Part shown: positions 8,772 to 18,625 of the stretch, piece by piece
How the letters are laid out: each line of letters starts with the position of its first letter
Position numbering within the stretch: the first letter of the stretch is position 1
DNA from: SUG2458 sp963651465
GTDB taxonomy: Bacteria; Bacillota_I; Bacilli_A; RFN20; CAG-826
DNA: 64,000 bases
Direction: 5' to 3'
Assembly: GCA_963651465.1 (NCBI GenBank)
Contig: CAVJPS010000009.1
Location: 1 to 64,000, forward strand
Made by a program: the position numbers and the translations under genes
Notes under the pieces: generated by a model
The model's input: the letters and a program-made list of their open reading frames with translations, nothing else
Database searches by the model: none
What the model was told of the DNA's origin: nothing

Positions 8772-10391
8772 ATGGAAAATGAATTATCCAATCGTAACAA
8801 ATGGGGATTTTCTACAGGCTGTACATTCAGAGATTTAACTTATGTTCTTGTAAGTTTGTTTTTCTTAACATTTATCCAATATACTGCTGGATTATCCGCT
8901 TTGCAATTTTCAGTCCTCTCTGGCATCATAATTGCTTGTCGTATTTGGGATGCATTTAACGATCCTATGATGTCGACAATTATTTCAAACACACATTCAA
9001 AACAAGGACGTTATAAACCTTATATTTTATGGGGTTCTGTGGCATCGGCTGCTTTTCTTGTTATGATGTTCTTATCACCCGGTCTAAAAGGCTGGGCATA
9101 TGTTGCTTACCTTGGAGTAGCCTATTTATTCTTTGGTATGGCATTCACAGTTAATGATGTCTCTTACTGGTCATTATTACCTCACTTAGCTCGTTCTAAA
9201 AACGTCCGTGATAAATTAACTGGTTTAGTTGCTATCTTTGCTTCGTTAGGTTCATTTATTACTGGTGGATTAATTCCATTCTTACAAACTGGTAACATGG
9301 TTCAAGTTTATAGAATTTATTCTATCATTTGTGCTGTCTTACTTATTTCATCTCAAGTAATGGTTTACTTTGTTGTTCAAGATAAAGACAATTCTGAATT
9401 AGTTGAAAAACCAATAACAATTAAAGAAATGTTTAAAATTATCTTCCGTAATAAACAACTAGTTACAATGGTCTTCGTTGTATTAATTTACACTATTGCT
9501 TCTGGTTTAGTCACAACATTAGGTACTAACTTCTTCTATGTTAAGTTGGGTTATAATGGTACATTTATCACAATCGTTACTGTTGTATTTGCAATTGGCT
9601 CACTTGCTTCTCAAGCATTATATGCAAAAATTGCTGAAAAATTCACACGTGCTCAAATTGTTAAAGTATGTACATGGATTTTAGTTATTTCATACTTAGT
9701 ATTATTTGGGTTCTGTTTAATCGATCCTAAATGGGTTGGTGGAACTTGGCCATATGTTGGAATCTTCTCATTCCTTGCTCTTATTTGTTTTGCTGGTCAA
9801 GGTGTTATTTATCTTGCAATTCTTGTTATGTTATCTAACACAATTGAATTTGATGAATGGAAAAATGGCAAGCGTAATGAATCAATTATCTTTACAGTTC
9901 GTTCATTCATGGTTAAACTTGCAGCAGCATTCGAAAGTGCAATCTTATACTTATGTTTAATGATTACAGGTGTATATGTGTTAACTCAAACAATTTCAGG
10001 TTGGGAAACACTTGCTGGTCAAGTTGCTGAAGGTACAACAACACTTGAAGAATTTAATACAGCAATTTCAGGCCACGTAACTAATCCTGAAAGCTATGCT
10101 ACAACTTCAGAAGCTTTAACAGCTGCTGCAACTAACTTATTACAAGGTGCTAACTTCTGGCAAGTATTTGGTTTAGCATGTGGCTTAGCTCTTTTCCCTG
10201 CAATATTATATCTAGTTCAATACATTATCATTAAGAAAAATTACATCATTGATGAACCATTTTATGATAAGTTATTATCTGATATTGATGCTGGTAATAT
10301 TCCAAACCCTAATTTCAAAGAAAACTTATCAATGGAAGAAAAACTTGCTTATCACGAAGAATCATATAATAAAGATTCAAAAACTGAATAA
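8772..10391 (+). CDS. GPH-family sugar:cation symporter (MFS)
   Basis: This is a 12-helix membrane transporter of the glycoside-pentoside-hexuronide family (MelB-like), 539 residues. The family motif RIWDAFNDPMMSTII with the paired Asp residues of the cation site is near residues 57-71, followed by GRYKPYILWGS. Long polar tails and an insertion around residues 415-460 lie between the last helices. The start follows AAGGAG. It is divergent from an alpha-glucosidase and shares a cre site, so the cargo is probably an alpha-glucoside such as isomaltose or maltose; that is inference from context. An alternative cargo is an alpha-galactoside, since an alpha-galactosidase operon lies nearby. Confidence 0.88.
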   Translation: MENELSNRNKWGFSTGCTFRDLTYVLVSLFFLTFIQYTAGLSALQFSVLSGIIIACRIWDAFNDPMMSTIISNTHSKQGRYKPYILWGSVASAAFLVMMFLSPGLKGWAYVAYLGVAYLFFGMAFTVNDVSYWSLLPHLARSKNVRDKLTGLVAIFASLGSFITGGLIPFLQTGNMVQVYRIYSIICAVLLISSQVMVYFVVQDKDNSELVEKPITIKEMFKIIFRNKQLVTMVFVVLIYTIASGLVTTLGTNFFYVKLGYNGTFITIVTVVFAIGSLASQALYAKIAEKFTRAQIVKVCTWILVISYLVLFGFCLIDPKWVGGTWPYVGIFSFLALICFAGQGVIYLAILVMLSNTIEFDEWKNGKRNESIIFTVRSFMVKLAAAFESAILYLCLMITGVYVLTQTISGWETLAGQVAEGTTTLEEFNTAISGHVTNPESYATTSEALTAAATNLLQGANFWQVFGLACGLALFPAILYLVQYIIIKKNYIIDEPFYDKLLSDIDAGNIPNPNFKENLSMEEKLAYHEESYNKDSKTE

Positions 10392-10403
10392 TTTTAAAAT
10401 ATG

Positions 10404-10432
10404 AACTCATTGCTCGAACGCAATGGGTTTTT
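10404..10432 (+). terminator. Terminator after the GPH symporter
   Basis: AACTCATTGC and GCAATGGGTT form a 10-bp stem (one G-T pair), followed by TTATT. It separates the symporter from the permease downstream. Confidence 0.75.
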
Positions 10433-10540
10433 ATTATATATTTTATAATTAATTGTTAATTATTTCGTTGCGTAAACTATATAAAAAATATTAAAATATT
10501 AATGTTATGAATTTTTATTCATAGAAAAGGAGAGAACATA

Positions 10541-12085
10541 ATGGAAGAACAAAATACCGGAATGGTAATTGGCATTGATGATAAACCTAAAAAGTTTAGT
10601 CAAATGTTAATCTTTGCTTTGCAACACATCTTAGCAATGATTGTTTCAACAATTACTGTCCCAATTGTTATCAACGCTACTGTAGCTGCTAATGGTGGTA
10701 CAGCAAATTTCCCAATTAGTGCTACAATTTTAGCTTCAGGTTTAGGAACAATTGCCTATATCTTAATTACCAAGAAGCGTTCACCAATGTATATGGGATC
10801 AAGTTTCCCATTTATGATGCCGGTTGCATCAGCATTAATGACGGGTGCTGTATGGCAAGCAGGGGGATGTAACTACACAGCTGCTGTTTTAGGATTAATC
10901 TTAGCTGCTGTTGTTTACTTTATTATTGGTATTATAATTCATTTCTTCGGTACCAAATGGATTGATAAAATATTACCTCCTATTGTTGTAGGTCCTACAA
11001 TTATGGTTATTGGTTTATCTCTTGCGGCATCTGCTATTACAAACGTCACAAAAGCATCTGGTGCAAGTAATCAATCATATAACTTAGTAGCATTATTCTG
11101 TGCTTTAGTTACTTTATTTATTTCAGCTTTCTGTAGTTCAAAAGCAAAAGGAAAAATTAGATTATACCCATTTATTATTGGTATTGGTTGTGGTTATGCA
11201 CTTGCTGCTATATTCACAGCATTTGGTTTAGCATTTAATATTGATTATTTAAAAATCATGGACTTCCAACCATTAGTAAAAAACTTTACATGTAATTCAG
11301 TTGGAGATTGGTTCCAAGCATTCTTTAACTGGAAAATGTTTGTACCAGGTACTGAAGAATCATTCTTAATTTTAAGAGCTGATTTTGCTAACTTTGACTG
11401 GACTCAAATCGGCTTAATTGTACTTGCATTCGTACCATTATCATTTGTATGTTTCTGTGAGCACTTAGGCGATCACATGAATTTATCAAATATTACTGGT
11501 CGTAATTTAATTGAAGATCCTGGTCTACAAAGAACAATCACTGGTAACGCAGTGGCAATGCTTATTACTGGCCCAGCAGCTGGTATTAATGCTTGTACAT
11601 ATGGCGAAAACGTTGGAGTTATTGCTACAACAAAAAATGCTTCAGCTCGTGTTGTTTTAGTAGCTGGTATCTTAGCAGTTACATTTGGTTTATTTACACC
11701 TATTTCTTGTTTGCTTCAAACAATTCCACATTGCGTATTAGGTGGTACATCTATTATTCTTTATGGATTTGTTGCATGTAGTGGTTTCCAAACACTTATT
11801 AAAAACAAAGTTGATTTTGGTGAAAATAGAAACATTTGTATTATGTCTACTATTCTAATTATTGGTTTAGGTGGCCTAACAATTTCGGTATTAAAAGGCT
11901 TAAACAGCGTATATGATAGTTCAAACGTAATCATTGAATTAAATAGTTCGGGTTGTGCTATCTTATTTGGTGTTATTATGAATCAATTCTTAAAACCTTC
12001 TAAGAAAAAGCAATTAGAAGACACTAAAGATCAAAATAACGAAGTAGAAGAAAAAAATAACGAAGAACCAAAAATAGAAGAATAA
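10541..12085 (+). CDS. uraA: Uracil permease (NCS2 family)
   Basis: This inner-membrane nucleobase:proton symporter of 514 residues has about 14 membrane segments. The family signatures are present: QHILAM near the N-terminus, ATYG-like NACTYGENVGVIATTKNAS in the region of helix 10, and the substrate-site Glu in SFVCFCEHLGDHMN. The TYGENVGV form is typical of uracil permeases rather than xanthine or urate carriers. The acidic tail after residue 485 is low complexity. The start follows AAAAGGAG. A short inverted repeat (ATGAAT/ATTCAT, 10507-10522) lies just before the ribosome binding site. No PyrR-type leader was recognised. Pyrimidine salvage is the inferred role. Confidence 0.88.
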   Translation: MEEQNTGMVIGIDDKPKKFSQMLIFALQHILAMIVSTITVPIVINATVAANGGTANFPISATILASGLGTIAYILITKKRSPMYMGSSFPFMMPVASALMTGAVWQAGGCNYTAAVLGLILAAVVYFIIGIIIHFFGTKWIDKILPPIVVGPTIMVIGLSLAASAITNVTKASGASNQSYNLVALFCALVTLFISAFCSSKAKGKIRLYPFIIGIGCGYALAAIFTAFGLAFNIDYLKIMDFQPLVKNFTCNSVGDWFQAFFNWKMFVPGTEESFLILRADFANFDWTQIGLIVLAFVPLSFVCFCEHLGDHMNLSNITGRNLIEDPGLQRTITGNAVAMLITGPAAGINACTYGENVGVIATTKNASARVVLVAGILAVTFGLFTPISCLLQTIPHCVLGGTSIILYGFVACSGFQTLIKNKVDFGENRNICIMSTILIIGLGGLTISVLKGLNSVYDSSNVIIELNSSGCAILFGVIMNQFLKPSKKKQLEDTKDQNNEVEEKNNEEPKIEE

Positions 12086-12093
12086 GAAAAAAC

Positions 12094-12124
12094 AAAAAGT
12101 AACGATTATTTCGTTACTTTTTTT
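12094..12124. terminator. Bidirectional terminator between uraA and galM
   Basis: The stem AAAAAGTAACGA / TCGTTACTTTTT with a short loop and flanking A and T runs serves both converging genes. Confidence 0.85.
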
Positions 12125-12135
12125 GTTATGTTTTT

Positions 12136-13179
12136 TTATTTTACTTCAAAAATATATTCGGTTAATTGAGTATAAAGTTTACGTCCTTCAATATAAATAC
12201 CTTCAGGATTTTTTAAATTGCAAGAATTTGGAACAAAACTAGGTTCAAGACAAACACCTTTATATTTTTGGTCTTTACCACCTTTAAGTAATTTAAATTT
12301 TGTAGGATAGTTATCAGTATATAAAACTAAAGAAGGATAAGAAGTTTTTAAAGTTAATGAAATACTTCCATCATCGTTTTCTAATACTGCTGCTGTTTCA
12401 TCTGAGTTCTTTGTATTTAATAAGAAAGGATGATCATATCCTTTAGTTATTGAATTTTGTAAATAAGAATCTTCAATTTGTTCGCCAATCTCACGTGGTT
12501 TTGTAAAATTCATTACCCCAGCACATTTTCCTTGTCTAACAGGAATTAGGTTTTCATCAACTTCCATAAATTTACTTGCGTTAATCATTAACTTATGTTT
12601 TAAAGCATCACCTTTATTACCATTAAGATTAAAACAAGCATGATTTGTAAAAGAACATACAGTACTTCTATTAGCAATATAGTTATAAATAACAACTATT
12701 TTATTTTCACGATCGTATACACGGTAAACAACAGATAAATTAACATTACCTGGAATACCATCATTGTTTTCTAATACTTTATGTCTAAATGTTATATCCC
12801 AATATTTATTTTGGGCGAGAAATTCATATTCAAAATTTTGAGTTGAGACACCTTTAAATCCACCATGTAGATTATTTATGCCTTTCCAGTTTTTATCTAG
12901 TTCATATTGTTTGCCTTCAAATTTTAAAATACCATTATTGATACGACCGGCAACACGACCTATTGTTTTACCAAAGTAAAAATCATCATGATAAAAGTCT
13001 TCTAATTTTTCTGGAACAACTAATAATTCAACTTCTTCACCATTACTCTTAGTTACTGAGCATGAATAAATAGCTGCACCTAAACTCATAAAAGTCGCTT
13101 TTAAACCACAGTTATTAGTTAGACTAATAATTGTGTTGTTTTGATTATTAACAATCTTGTTATCAACGTTAATTATCAT
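12136..13179 (-). CDS. galM: Aldose 1-epimerase (galactose mutarotase)
   Basis: This cytoplasmic enzyme interconverts the alpha and beta anomers of galactose so that it can enter the Leloir pathway. The 347 residues match the family. Visible motifs include GRVAGRINNG near the N-terminus, the catalytic-histidine stretch FTNHACFNLNG, and VCLEPSFVPN carrying the catalytic Glu. It starts at ATG 13179 behind AAGGAGAT, 24 bp after galT, and is the last gene of the galactose operon. The operon has alpha-galactosidase and galT but no galK or galE here, so those must lie elsewhere. Confidence 0.92.
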   Translation of the reverse strand: MIINVDNKIVNNQNNTIISLTNNCGLKATFMSLGAAIYSCSVTKSNGEEVELLVVPEKLEDFYHDDFYFGKTIGRVAGRINNGILKFEGKQYELDKNWKGINNLHGGFKGVSTQNFEYEFLAQNKYWDITFRHKVLENNDGIPGNVNLSVVYRVYDRENKIVVIYNYIANRSTVCSFTNHACFNLNGNKGDALKHKLMINASKFMEVDENLIPVRQGKCAGVMNFTKPREIGEQIEDSYLQNSITKGYDHPFLLNTKNSDETAAVLENDDGSISLTLKTSYPSLVLYTDNYPTKFKLLKGGKDQKYKGVCLEPSFVPNSCNLKNPEGIYIEGRKLYTQLTEYIFEVK

Positions 13180-13203
13180 AGATGATGCAAATCTCCTTCA
13201 TAT

Positions 13204-14682
13204 CTACAATGTATCGATAAATTTTTTGAAACCTTCCAAGCCTTTATTTGTTTCTTTGTACACACCAGCATCAATTAAACATCTCTCAAATTTAATTGCT
13301 ACTTCATGTTTAATAATATCATCAATATTATCAGCATTTATATTAGCATAGTTTTGCTTTAAATATGATATCCAATTTAAATGTTTTTCAATTTTTTCAC
13401 TAATTTCTCCATTTTTTAGTAAATTTTGCTTAACAAGTTCTAATTCTTCCTTTAAACGACCTGGTAAAACTGCTAATCCCATAACTTCAATTAGACCAAT
13501 ATTTTCTTTTTTGATATGGTGAATATCTTTATGAGGATGAAAAATTCCATCTTCGTATTCTTTTGAAGTACGGTTGTTACGTAATACTAAATCTAATTCG
13601 TATAAACCATTATTCATACGAGCGATAGGAGTAATAGTATTATGTGGTTCACCATCATTAGCTATGATATCATTTTCTTCATCACTATATGATCTCCAAT
13701 GATCTAAAATATGAGAAGCAAGTTCTATCATTTCTTCTTTGTTATTTGAATTTAATCTAATAACTGACATAGGCCACGAGACAATACCACATTCAACATT
13801 ATCGTATCCATTAACTTTAAATTTATATTTTAATGGAGCTTTTGCTTCTGGGAATGTATAATTTCCACCTTGATAATGTTCATGACTTAAAATTGAACCC
13901 CCGACAATTGGAAGATCAGCATTACTACCTAAGAAATAATGTGGAAATTGGCTTACAAAATCTAATAAACGTTTAAATGTCTCAGGACAAATACTCATTG
14001 CTGAATGTTCTTTTTTTAGGACAATACAATGTTCGTTATAATATCCATAAGGTGAATATTGAAAATAGAAATCTTCATTATTTAATTTTAAAGGAATAAT
14101 ACGATGATTACTTCTTGCAGCTTTGCTTAAAGTACCATAAAATCCTTCATTTTCAATACATAATGCACATTTAGGATATGAAGATGAAACTAATGTTTTT
14201 AAACGAGCAATTTCCTTTGGGTCTTTTTCTGGTTTAGATAAATTTATAGTAATATCTAAATCATATTTTGTTCCTTTAGCGTTAAATTTAATATTTTTTG
14301 CTAAACGGTCAACTCTAATATAACGATTTAAAATTGATACATCATAAAACCATGCAGTTGCAATTTTAGGATTTTTTTGATAAAGATTATAAAACTTTGA
14401 AATAATCTCATGTGGACGAGGTAACATTACGTCCATAACATAAGCATCAAAATTATCTTTATCAGCAACTGTTTCTAACGTTAATATCTTATTTTCATTT
14501 ACATAATCAAAAAGGAAGTTCATGACTTCAGAAATTAAGTATGAACTATTACCTTCTTTATAATCTTCAAGATTAAATAAGTGCAAATACTTATTTATAA
14601 TGTATACCTTGTCATCTTTTTCAAAGAATTCATTTTGTAAGCCAAATTCTACAAGGCTACTTATAGCATCATATATTTCCAT
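13204..14682 (-). CDS. galT: Galactose-1-phosphate uridylyltransferase, Firmicutes type
   Basis: This enzyme swaps UMP between UDP-glucose and galactose 1-phosphate in the Leloir pathway. At 492 residues it belongs to the longer Firmicutes class (GalT type 2), not the 350-residue Escherichia class. Family features are the helical N-terminal extension, LPRPHEIISKFY, and the nucleotidyl-transfer stretch GGSILSHEHYQGGNYTFP with its His cluster. The start follows AGGAGGT. It lies between the GT-B-like protein and galM in one operon. The stop is TAG, a minority choice here. Confidence 0.94.
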   Translation of the reverse strand: MEIYDAISSLVEFGLQNEFFEKDDKVYIINKYLHLFNLEDYKEGNSSYLISEVMNFLFDYVNENKILTLETVADKDNFDAYVMDVMLPRPHEIISKFYNLYQKNPKIATAWFYDVSILNRYIRVDRLAKNIKFNAKGTKYDLDITINLSKPEKDPKEIARLKTLVSSSYPKCALCIENEGFYGTLSKAARSNHRIIPLKLNNEDFYFQYSPYGYYNEHCIVLKKEHSAMSICPETFKRLLDFVSQFPHYFLGSNADLPIVGGSILSHEHYQGGNYTFPEAKAPLKYKFKVNGYDNVECGIVSWPMSVIRLNSNNKEEMIELASHILDHWRSYSDEENDIIANDGEPHNTITPIARMNNGLYELDLVLRNNRTSKEYEDGIFHPHKDIHHIKKENIGLIEVMGLAVLPGRLKEELELVKQNLLKNGEISEKIEKHLNWISYLKQNYANINADNIDDIIKHEVAIKFERCLIDAGVYKETNKGLEGFKKFIDTL

Positions 14683-14708
14683 TGTTATGAACCTCCTAAT
14701 AATTAATT

Positions 14709-16160
14709 TTAGTCTTTTTTACCAACAGCAAGTTTTACTACTTCATAAGCACCATTATATGTGCCTAATTCATATTGTTTTAAAATATTACGGTTCATTT
14801 CTAATAATGGTTCATTACTTGTTAACATTAAGCGAACCATAGAACCAATTTCTTTAATTGTTTGACATTCCCAAGTACCATCACCAATTTCACTTGCGTG
14901 AACTGCAGCATAGGCTTCATGTCCACCAACTCTTTGAATCATTAATTTTGGAACAGGGTAGAAAGCAAGTTCAGAAGGTTTTGTAATCATTACATCTGCT
15001 TCACGCATTAAAATATTAGTTGAGTAAACTGCTTCAAAAATATTTTTATGGTAAATACTTGTAATACCACAAGGTGTGTCATCTGTTAATGATGCAACCA
15101 TTTTCTTGAATTCTTCATAGTTATCAAAATATTGGTGTGATAAGTGATTATATTCTTTAACGTTTTTAACCATCTTTTCGTAAACATTTAAGTGGTCACC
15201 ATAGTTAATAAATAAATTAACTTTACCAGCTTGAATATATGGAATTAAGAATTCAATGATATCTTTAAATAAATTGTATTGAGCACCAGCACCACCAATT
15301 GTCATTAAGAAACGTAATGCTTTACCATTTTCTAAACGAGCAACACGACGAGCTGTATCTTCTTTTAAGTTAGAAACTAATTCGTGATCAATATAGTGAC
15401 CAACATTAAATAAGACACCATCTGGCATTGGTTTTAAATCTTTATTTTTGTTCATACCATTAAGTTTTTTATAGCCTAAATAAGCAAATGGGGTTTGAAC
15501 TGTATGAATAGCACCTTCTGATAAGTGTAAAGCCATTGGCCAGTTATCAGGAATTGCTTCAACTACGTGAGTCATACCAGCATGAACAGCACCTTGTGCA
15601 GGCCATGCGTGAGTAGCAATATAAGGTGTATCTTTTGGGAAATCTTTTAATACTGGGACTAATAATTCAGCATTTTTTTGGTCACCAGCATTATATGTAT
15701 ATTGACGGAATCCTTCTGAGTTTAATGGTTCCCAATATAATTTGTTGAATAATTTACTCTTTTGAGATAAACGTGAACCCATTGAATATAATTTATTTTG
15801 ATATTCAATAACTTTACCACCAGTTGTAGGTAAATTATTGTAAGCAATCCAATAAGGTGTGTATCCTAATGCTTTAGCAGCAGATGCCATAGCAATAGAA
15901 ATACGATAGTGGCCAAAGCCCATACGGATGTTACCAACGATAACAGCATTATCTTTTAATTTTAATTCTTTGTTATTGTCACTTAATGATAATTCCATAA
16001 CATCTAAATCTTTTAAAGTGCTGTTTAATTCAGCTTTTAGATGATATGTGATGTTATCTTCGTTACCAAATTTCTTTTGAAATTTTTTCTTATTTTTTAA
16101 AGCTTTTTTATATACTTTTTCAGGGACAGGGTTTCCAAATATTTCTTTAGATTTTTCCAT
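14709..16160 (-). CDS. GT-B-fold glycosyltransferase-like protein of unknown substrate
   Basis: This 483-residue soluble protein resembles the GT-B/GT28 fold (MurG, MGDG synthase). A glycine-rich N-terminal loop with a basic residue, NIRMGFGHYRISIAMASA, lies near residues 77-94, and a C-terminal donor-site-like stretch ITKPSELAFYPVPKLMIQRV is followed by GGHEAYAA. I do not recognise an exact family. Its start overlaps the end of the alpha-galactosidase gene by 14 bp, so the two are translationally coupled, and galT follows 26 bp later. This tight link suggests a role in galactoside metabolism, perhaps using or making a UDP-galactose product. A sugar phosphorylase-like or regulatory role cannot be excluded. 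Confidence 0.65.
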   Translation of the reverse strand: MEKSKEIFGNPVPEKVYKKALKNKKKFQKKFGNEDNITYHLKAELNSTLKDLDVMELSLSDNNKELKLKDNAVIVGNIRMGFGHYRISIAMASAAKALGYTPYWIAYNNLPTTGGKVIEYQNKLYSMGSRLSQKSKLFNKLYWEPLNSEGFRQYTYNAGDQKNAELLVPVLKDFPKDTPYIATHAWPAQGAVHAGMTHVVEAIPDNWPMALHLSEGAIHTVQTPFAYLGYKKLNGMNKNKDLKPMPDGVLFNVGHYIDHELVSNLKEDTARRVARLENGKALRFLMTIGGAGAQYNLFKDIIEFLIPYIQAGKVNLFINYGDHLNVYEKMVKNVKEYNHLSHQYFDNYEEFKKMVASLTDDTPCGITSIYHKNIFEAVYSTNILMREADVMITKPSELAFYPVPKLMIQRVGGHEAYAAVHASEIGDGTWECQTIKEIGSMVRLMLTSNEPLLEMNRNILKQYELGTYNGAYEVVKLAVGKKD

Positions 16161-17817
16161 AATTTAATATACCTTTCTTAATGTTATATACAAAATGGTA
16201 TTTTTCATCACCATTTGTTAAATCAAATTCATAATTACCAGCAATACGTTTTACATTGCTATATTCAAAATCTTTAAATTTTAAACATTCTTTATAGAAT
16301 TCTTTCATTTCATCGTTATAGTTAGCAATACTATCAGATGTTAGATAGATACTACCAAAAATATGATTGATTAATGCTAATGATTTACGTTGTTCAAAAT
16401 TCATTGACATATTTTCTTCTCTTAACAAATAAACATCAGGATCATTTAAGAAGAAGTAACCATTTAAATGACGACGAGAAATTGTGTCAAGTAAAGTTAA
16501 TTTAGTTGAGATTCTTTCACGATGCATATATTTCATAAACCAAACATCGTCAAATTTTAATGAAACATCGCAACCAATACGACAATAATCAACTAAACCA
16601 GCTGCAGATACTAGAGGAACACCACAGCCTAATATTTCAGCACCAAATGAATTTTCACGAATAAATTCCATTGTATCACGCATTACTTGAGCACGTGTTT
16701 TATTTGGGACATGTAACAAACATACTGAATATAAGAAATCAAGTTTTAAGAAATCAAAACCATTATCTTTTACCATATGTCTTAAAATACTTTTTATATA
16801 TTCACGAACTTCAGGATTATAAATATCTAAGCCATAAAATTTTGACCAATTACCACCAGCAAATATTGGTTGACCGTTTTTATCTTTAATTAACCAATCC
16901 GGATGAGTTTGTGCAATCTCACTTTTTGTTTCACATGCAACAGGAGCCATCCAAACACCAGCTTTCATTCCATAAGAATGAATTTCGTCAACAATTGGTT
17001 TTAATCCATTTGGGAATTTTTCTTCATTTATTTTCAAGAAATCACCAACAAAAGGTTGATATCCATCATCAATTTGGAATAATTTATTACCAGCTTGATG
17101 AATTTCTTCTAAGTTTTCTAAAATAATACTTTCATTAATGTTTTGGTAATAGTTATACCAAGAACAGAATCCATTAGTAGGTTGAACTTTAATTCTTGGA
17201 AGAGGGAATAATTTCTTCCATAAATCAAATACTTCTTTTTCATCACCAGTCACTTCAATAAATTCAAGTAATGTAAACTTATCTTCAACTTCTAAATCAC
17301 AAATATCACTTTCAACTCTTACAGTTTTCTTCTTAACATCGTAATTAAAAATTGTATAAGCATTAAAATCATTAAGCGAAGCCCATAAATGATATGTATC
17401 GTTATTTCTTATATAAGAATATGTAAAGCCATGGAAAACGCCACGACGATCAGTATATTTTTTAAAGAAACAATCGCCATACGATTCAAAACAGAATGCG
17501 TTTTTTACAATACGAGGTAATTTATTCATATTTGGCATCTTTTCATTTAATAAAAATTCTCTTGAGTCAGTCCAAGATTGATAACCATTTACAAATACAA
17601 CATCGTTTTTATCATATTCTTGCGTCTTTGTTAATTCAAAACTTTGTAATGTAATTTTTTGTTTAGGTTTAACATTAGCAAAAATTTTAATACCATTTTT
17701 AACTTCAGATTCCTCAATATCTAAAGTCAAATCATTGTTGCTAAAGGGAGCACGAACATTATTTAAAATTATTAATTTAGTGTCAGTCTTATAGCTTAAT
17801 TTTACAATGTATTCCAT
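16147..17817 (-). CDS. Alpha-galactosidase (GH36-like)
   Basis: This enzyme hydrolyses terminal alpha-galactose from oligosaccharides such as melibiose or raffinose. It is cytoplasmic, with no signal peptide. A beta-rich N-terminal domain (about residues 1-210) precedes a TIM barrel with the clan GH-D motifs: FCSWYNYY, LFQIDDGYQ, GVWMAPV, the nucleophile in FLKLDFLY and the acid/base Asp in CRIGCDVS. At 556 residues it is shorter than the 720-residue classical GH36 enzymes. The start is set at ATG 17817, because GGAGG lies 6 bp upstream; an ATG four codons earlier overlaps this ribosome binding site. It is first in the gal operon, with a cre-like site upstream. Confidence 0.88.
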   Translation of the reverse strand: MEYIVKLSYKTDTKLIILNNVRAPFSNNDLTLDIEESEVKNGIKIFANVKPKQKITLQSFELTKTQEYDKNDVVFVNGYQSWTDSREFLLNEKMPNMNKLPRIVKNAFCFESYGDCFFKKYTDRRGVFHGFTYSYIRNNDTYHLWASLNDFNAYTIFNYDVKKKTVRVESDICDLEVEDKFTLLEFIEVTGDEKEVFDLWKKLFPLPRIKVQPTNGFCSWYNYYQNINESIILENLEEIHQAGNKLFQIDDGYQPFVGDFLKINEEKFPNGLKPIVDEIHSYGMKAGVWMAPVACETKSEIAQTHPDWLIKDKNGQPIFAGGNWSKFYGLDIYNPEVREYIKSILRHMVKDNGFDFLKLDFLYSVCLLHVPNKTRAQVMRDTMEFIRENSFGAEILGCGVPLVSAAGLVDYCRIGCDVSLKFDDVWFMKYMHRERISTKLTLLDTISRRHLNGYFFLNDPDVYLLREENMSMNFEQRKSLALINHIFGSIYLTSDSIANYNDEMKEFYKECLKFKDFEYSNVKRIAGNYEFDLTNGDEKYHFVYNIKKGILNYGKI

Positions 17818-17854
17818 ATTATCCTCCATTCGATTTCTACACTTTAATTATAAG

Positions 17855-17868
17855 TGAAAACCCTTACA
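17855..17868 (-). promoter_or_regulatory. cre-like site upstream of the alpha-galactosidase operon
   Basis: On the minus strand TGTAAGGGTTTTCA matches the cre consensus TGNAANCGNTNNCA at all but one defined position. It lies directly before a TATAAT-like box, so binding would block the promoter. Confidence 0.5.
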
Positions 17869-17931
17869 TTTATTATGTTTAAATAAATTCTTTTATAGAT
17901 TTTTGATAATTTTATAGTATTTTGATAATTT

Positions 17932-17973
17932 AAAAAGCGATTTCATTTTGTTTTAACATAAAATCGCTTTTTT
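17932..17973 (-). terminator. Terminator of the TetR-type gene
   Basis: AAAAAGCGATTT and AAATCGCTTTTTT form a 12-bp stem around an 18-base loop, with runs on both sides; it lies just after the regulator's stop codon. Confidence 0.75.
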
Positions 17974-17984
17974 CTATCACATAT

Positions 17985-18611
17985 TTAATATTTTCTTATG
18001 TATTTAGTAAAGATATCAATAATCATTTCAATTTGGTATAAACTAGATACATTACGGTCACTAGAGACAATTGCAGATTGAGATAATTTGCCTACCATTG
18101 AAAGAAGAGAACGTGTTGTTGCGTAATAATAAACATCTCGATCAATATCAGCACGGATTGAATTATCTTCAACACCTATTTTAAATGCTTTATCAAATTC
18201 ATTTTTAATTTCAGCAAGTTTAGAATCATAAGGCTCTAATTCTTCAACAGGAATTTTCTTACGAGATGCATAGTTATCAAAATTTAAAATAAAGCTTAAA
18301 CATTTTGCGTCATTTTTAAAAACATAATAAAAGGAATTATAAAATTTAACAATTAAATCATAACCAGATAAATTTTGATTATTTTCTTTTAACGATAAAT
18401 AATACTTATTAAGATGTAAGTCCCAAACATGAGCACCAGCTAAACAAACAATGGTTTCTTTTTTACCGAAATAACGATATAAAGTAGCTTCGCCAATACC
18501 AATTTCTTTAGCAATATCAGTCATAGTTACTCCCTCAATTGTACGTTCAACAAAAAGTTTAGCAGCTTCTTCAACAATAAATTTCTTTTGGTTTTCCTTA
18601 AATTTGGACAT
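17985..18611 (-). CDS. TetR/AcrR-family transcriptional regulator
   Basis: This 208-residue regulator has a TetR helix-turn-helix at about residues 25-46 (GVTMTDIAKEIGIGEATLYRYF), followed by a helical ligand-binding domain with no recognisable specificity. It starts at ATG 18611 behind AAGGAGG. A perfect 6-bp inverted repeat with a 5-bp spacer lies just before that site (18626-18642), the usual arrangement for autoregulation. It is transcribed separately from the gal operon downstream, with a terminator between. Its proximity hints at control of sugar genes, but the operator is not seen in the gal promoter. Confidence 0.88.
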   Translation of the reverse strand: MSKFKENQKKFIVEEAAKLFVERTIEGVTMTDIAKEIGIGEATLYRYFGKKETIVCLAGAHVWDLHLNKYYLSLKENNQNLSGYDLIVKFYNSFYYVFKNDAKCLSFILNFDNYASRKKIPVEELEPYDSKLAEIKNEFDKAFKIGVEDNSIRADIDRDVYYYATTRSLLSMVGKLSQSAIVSSDRNVSSLYQIEMIIDIFTKYIRKY

Positions 18612-18625
18612 CGCAATTCCTCCTT

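Noticed and set aside
10507..10522. Short inverted repeat before uraA as a riboswitch or PyrR site
   Set aside because: It is only a 6-bp stem with no conserved PyrR-binding sequence or terminator/antiterminator pair, so no regulatory class could be supported.
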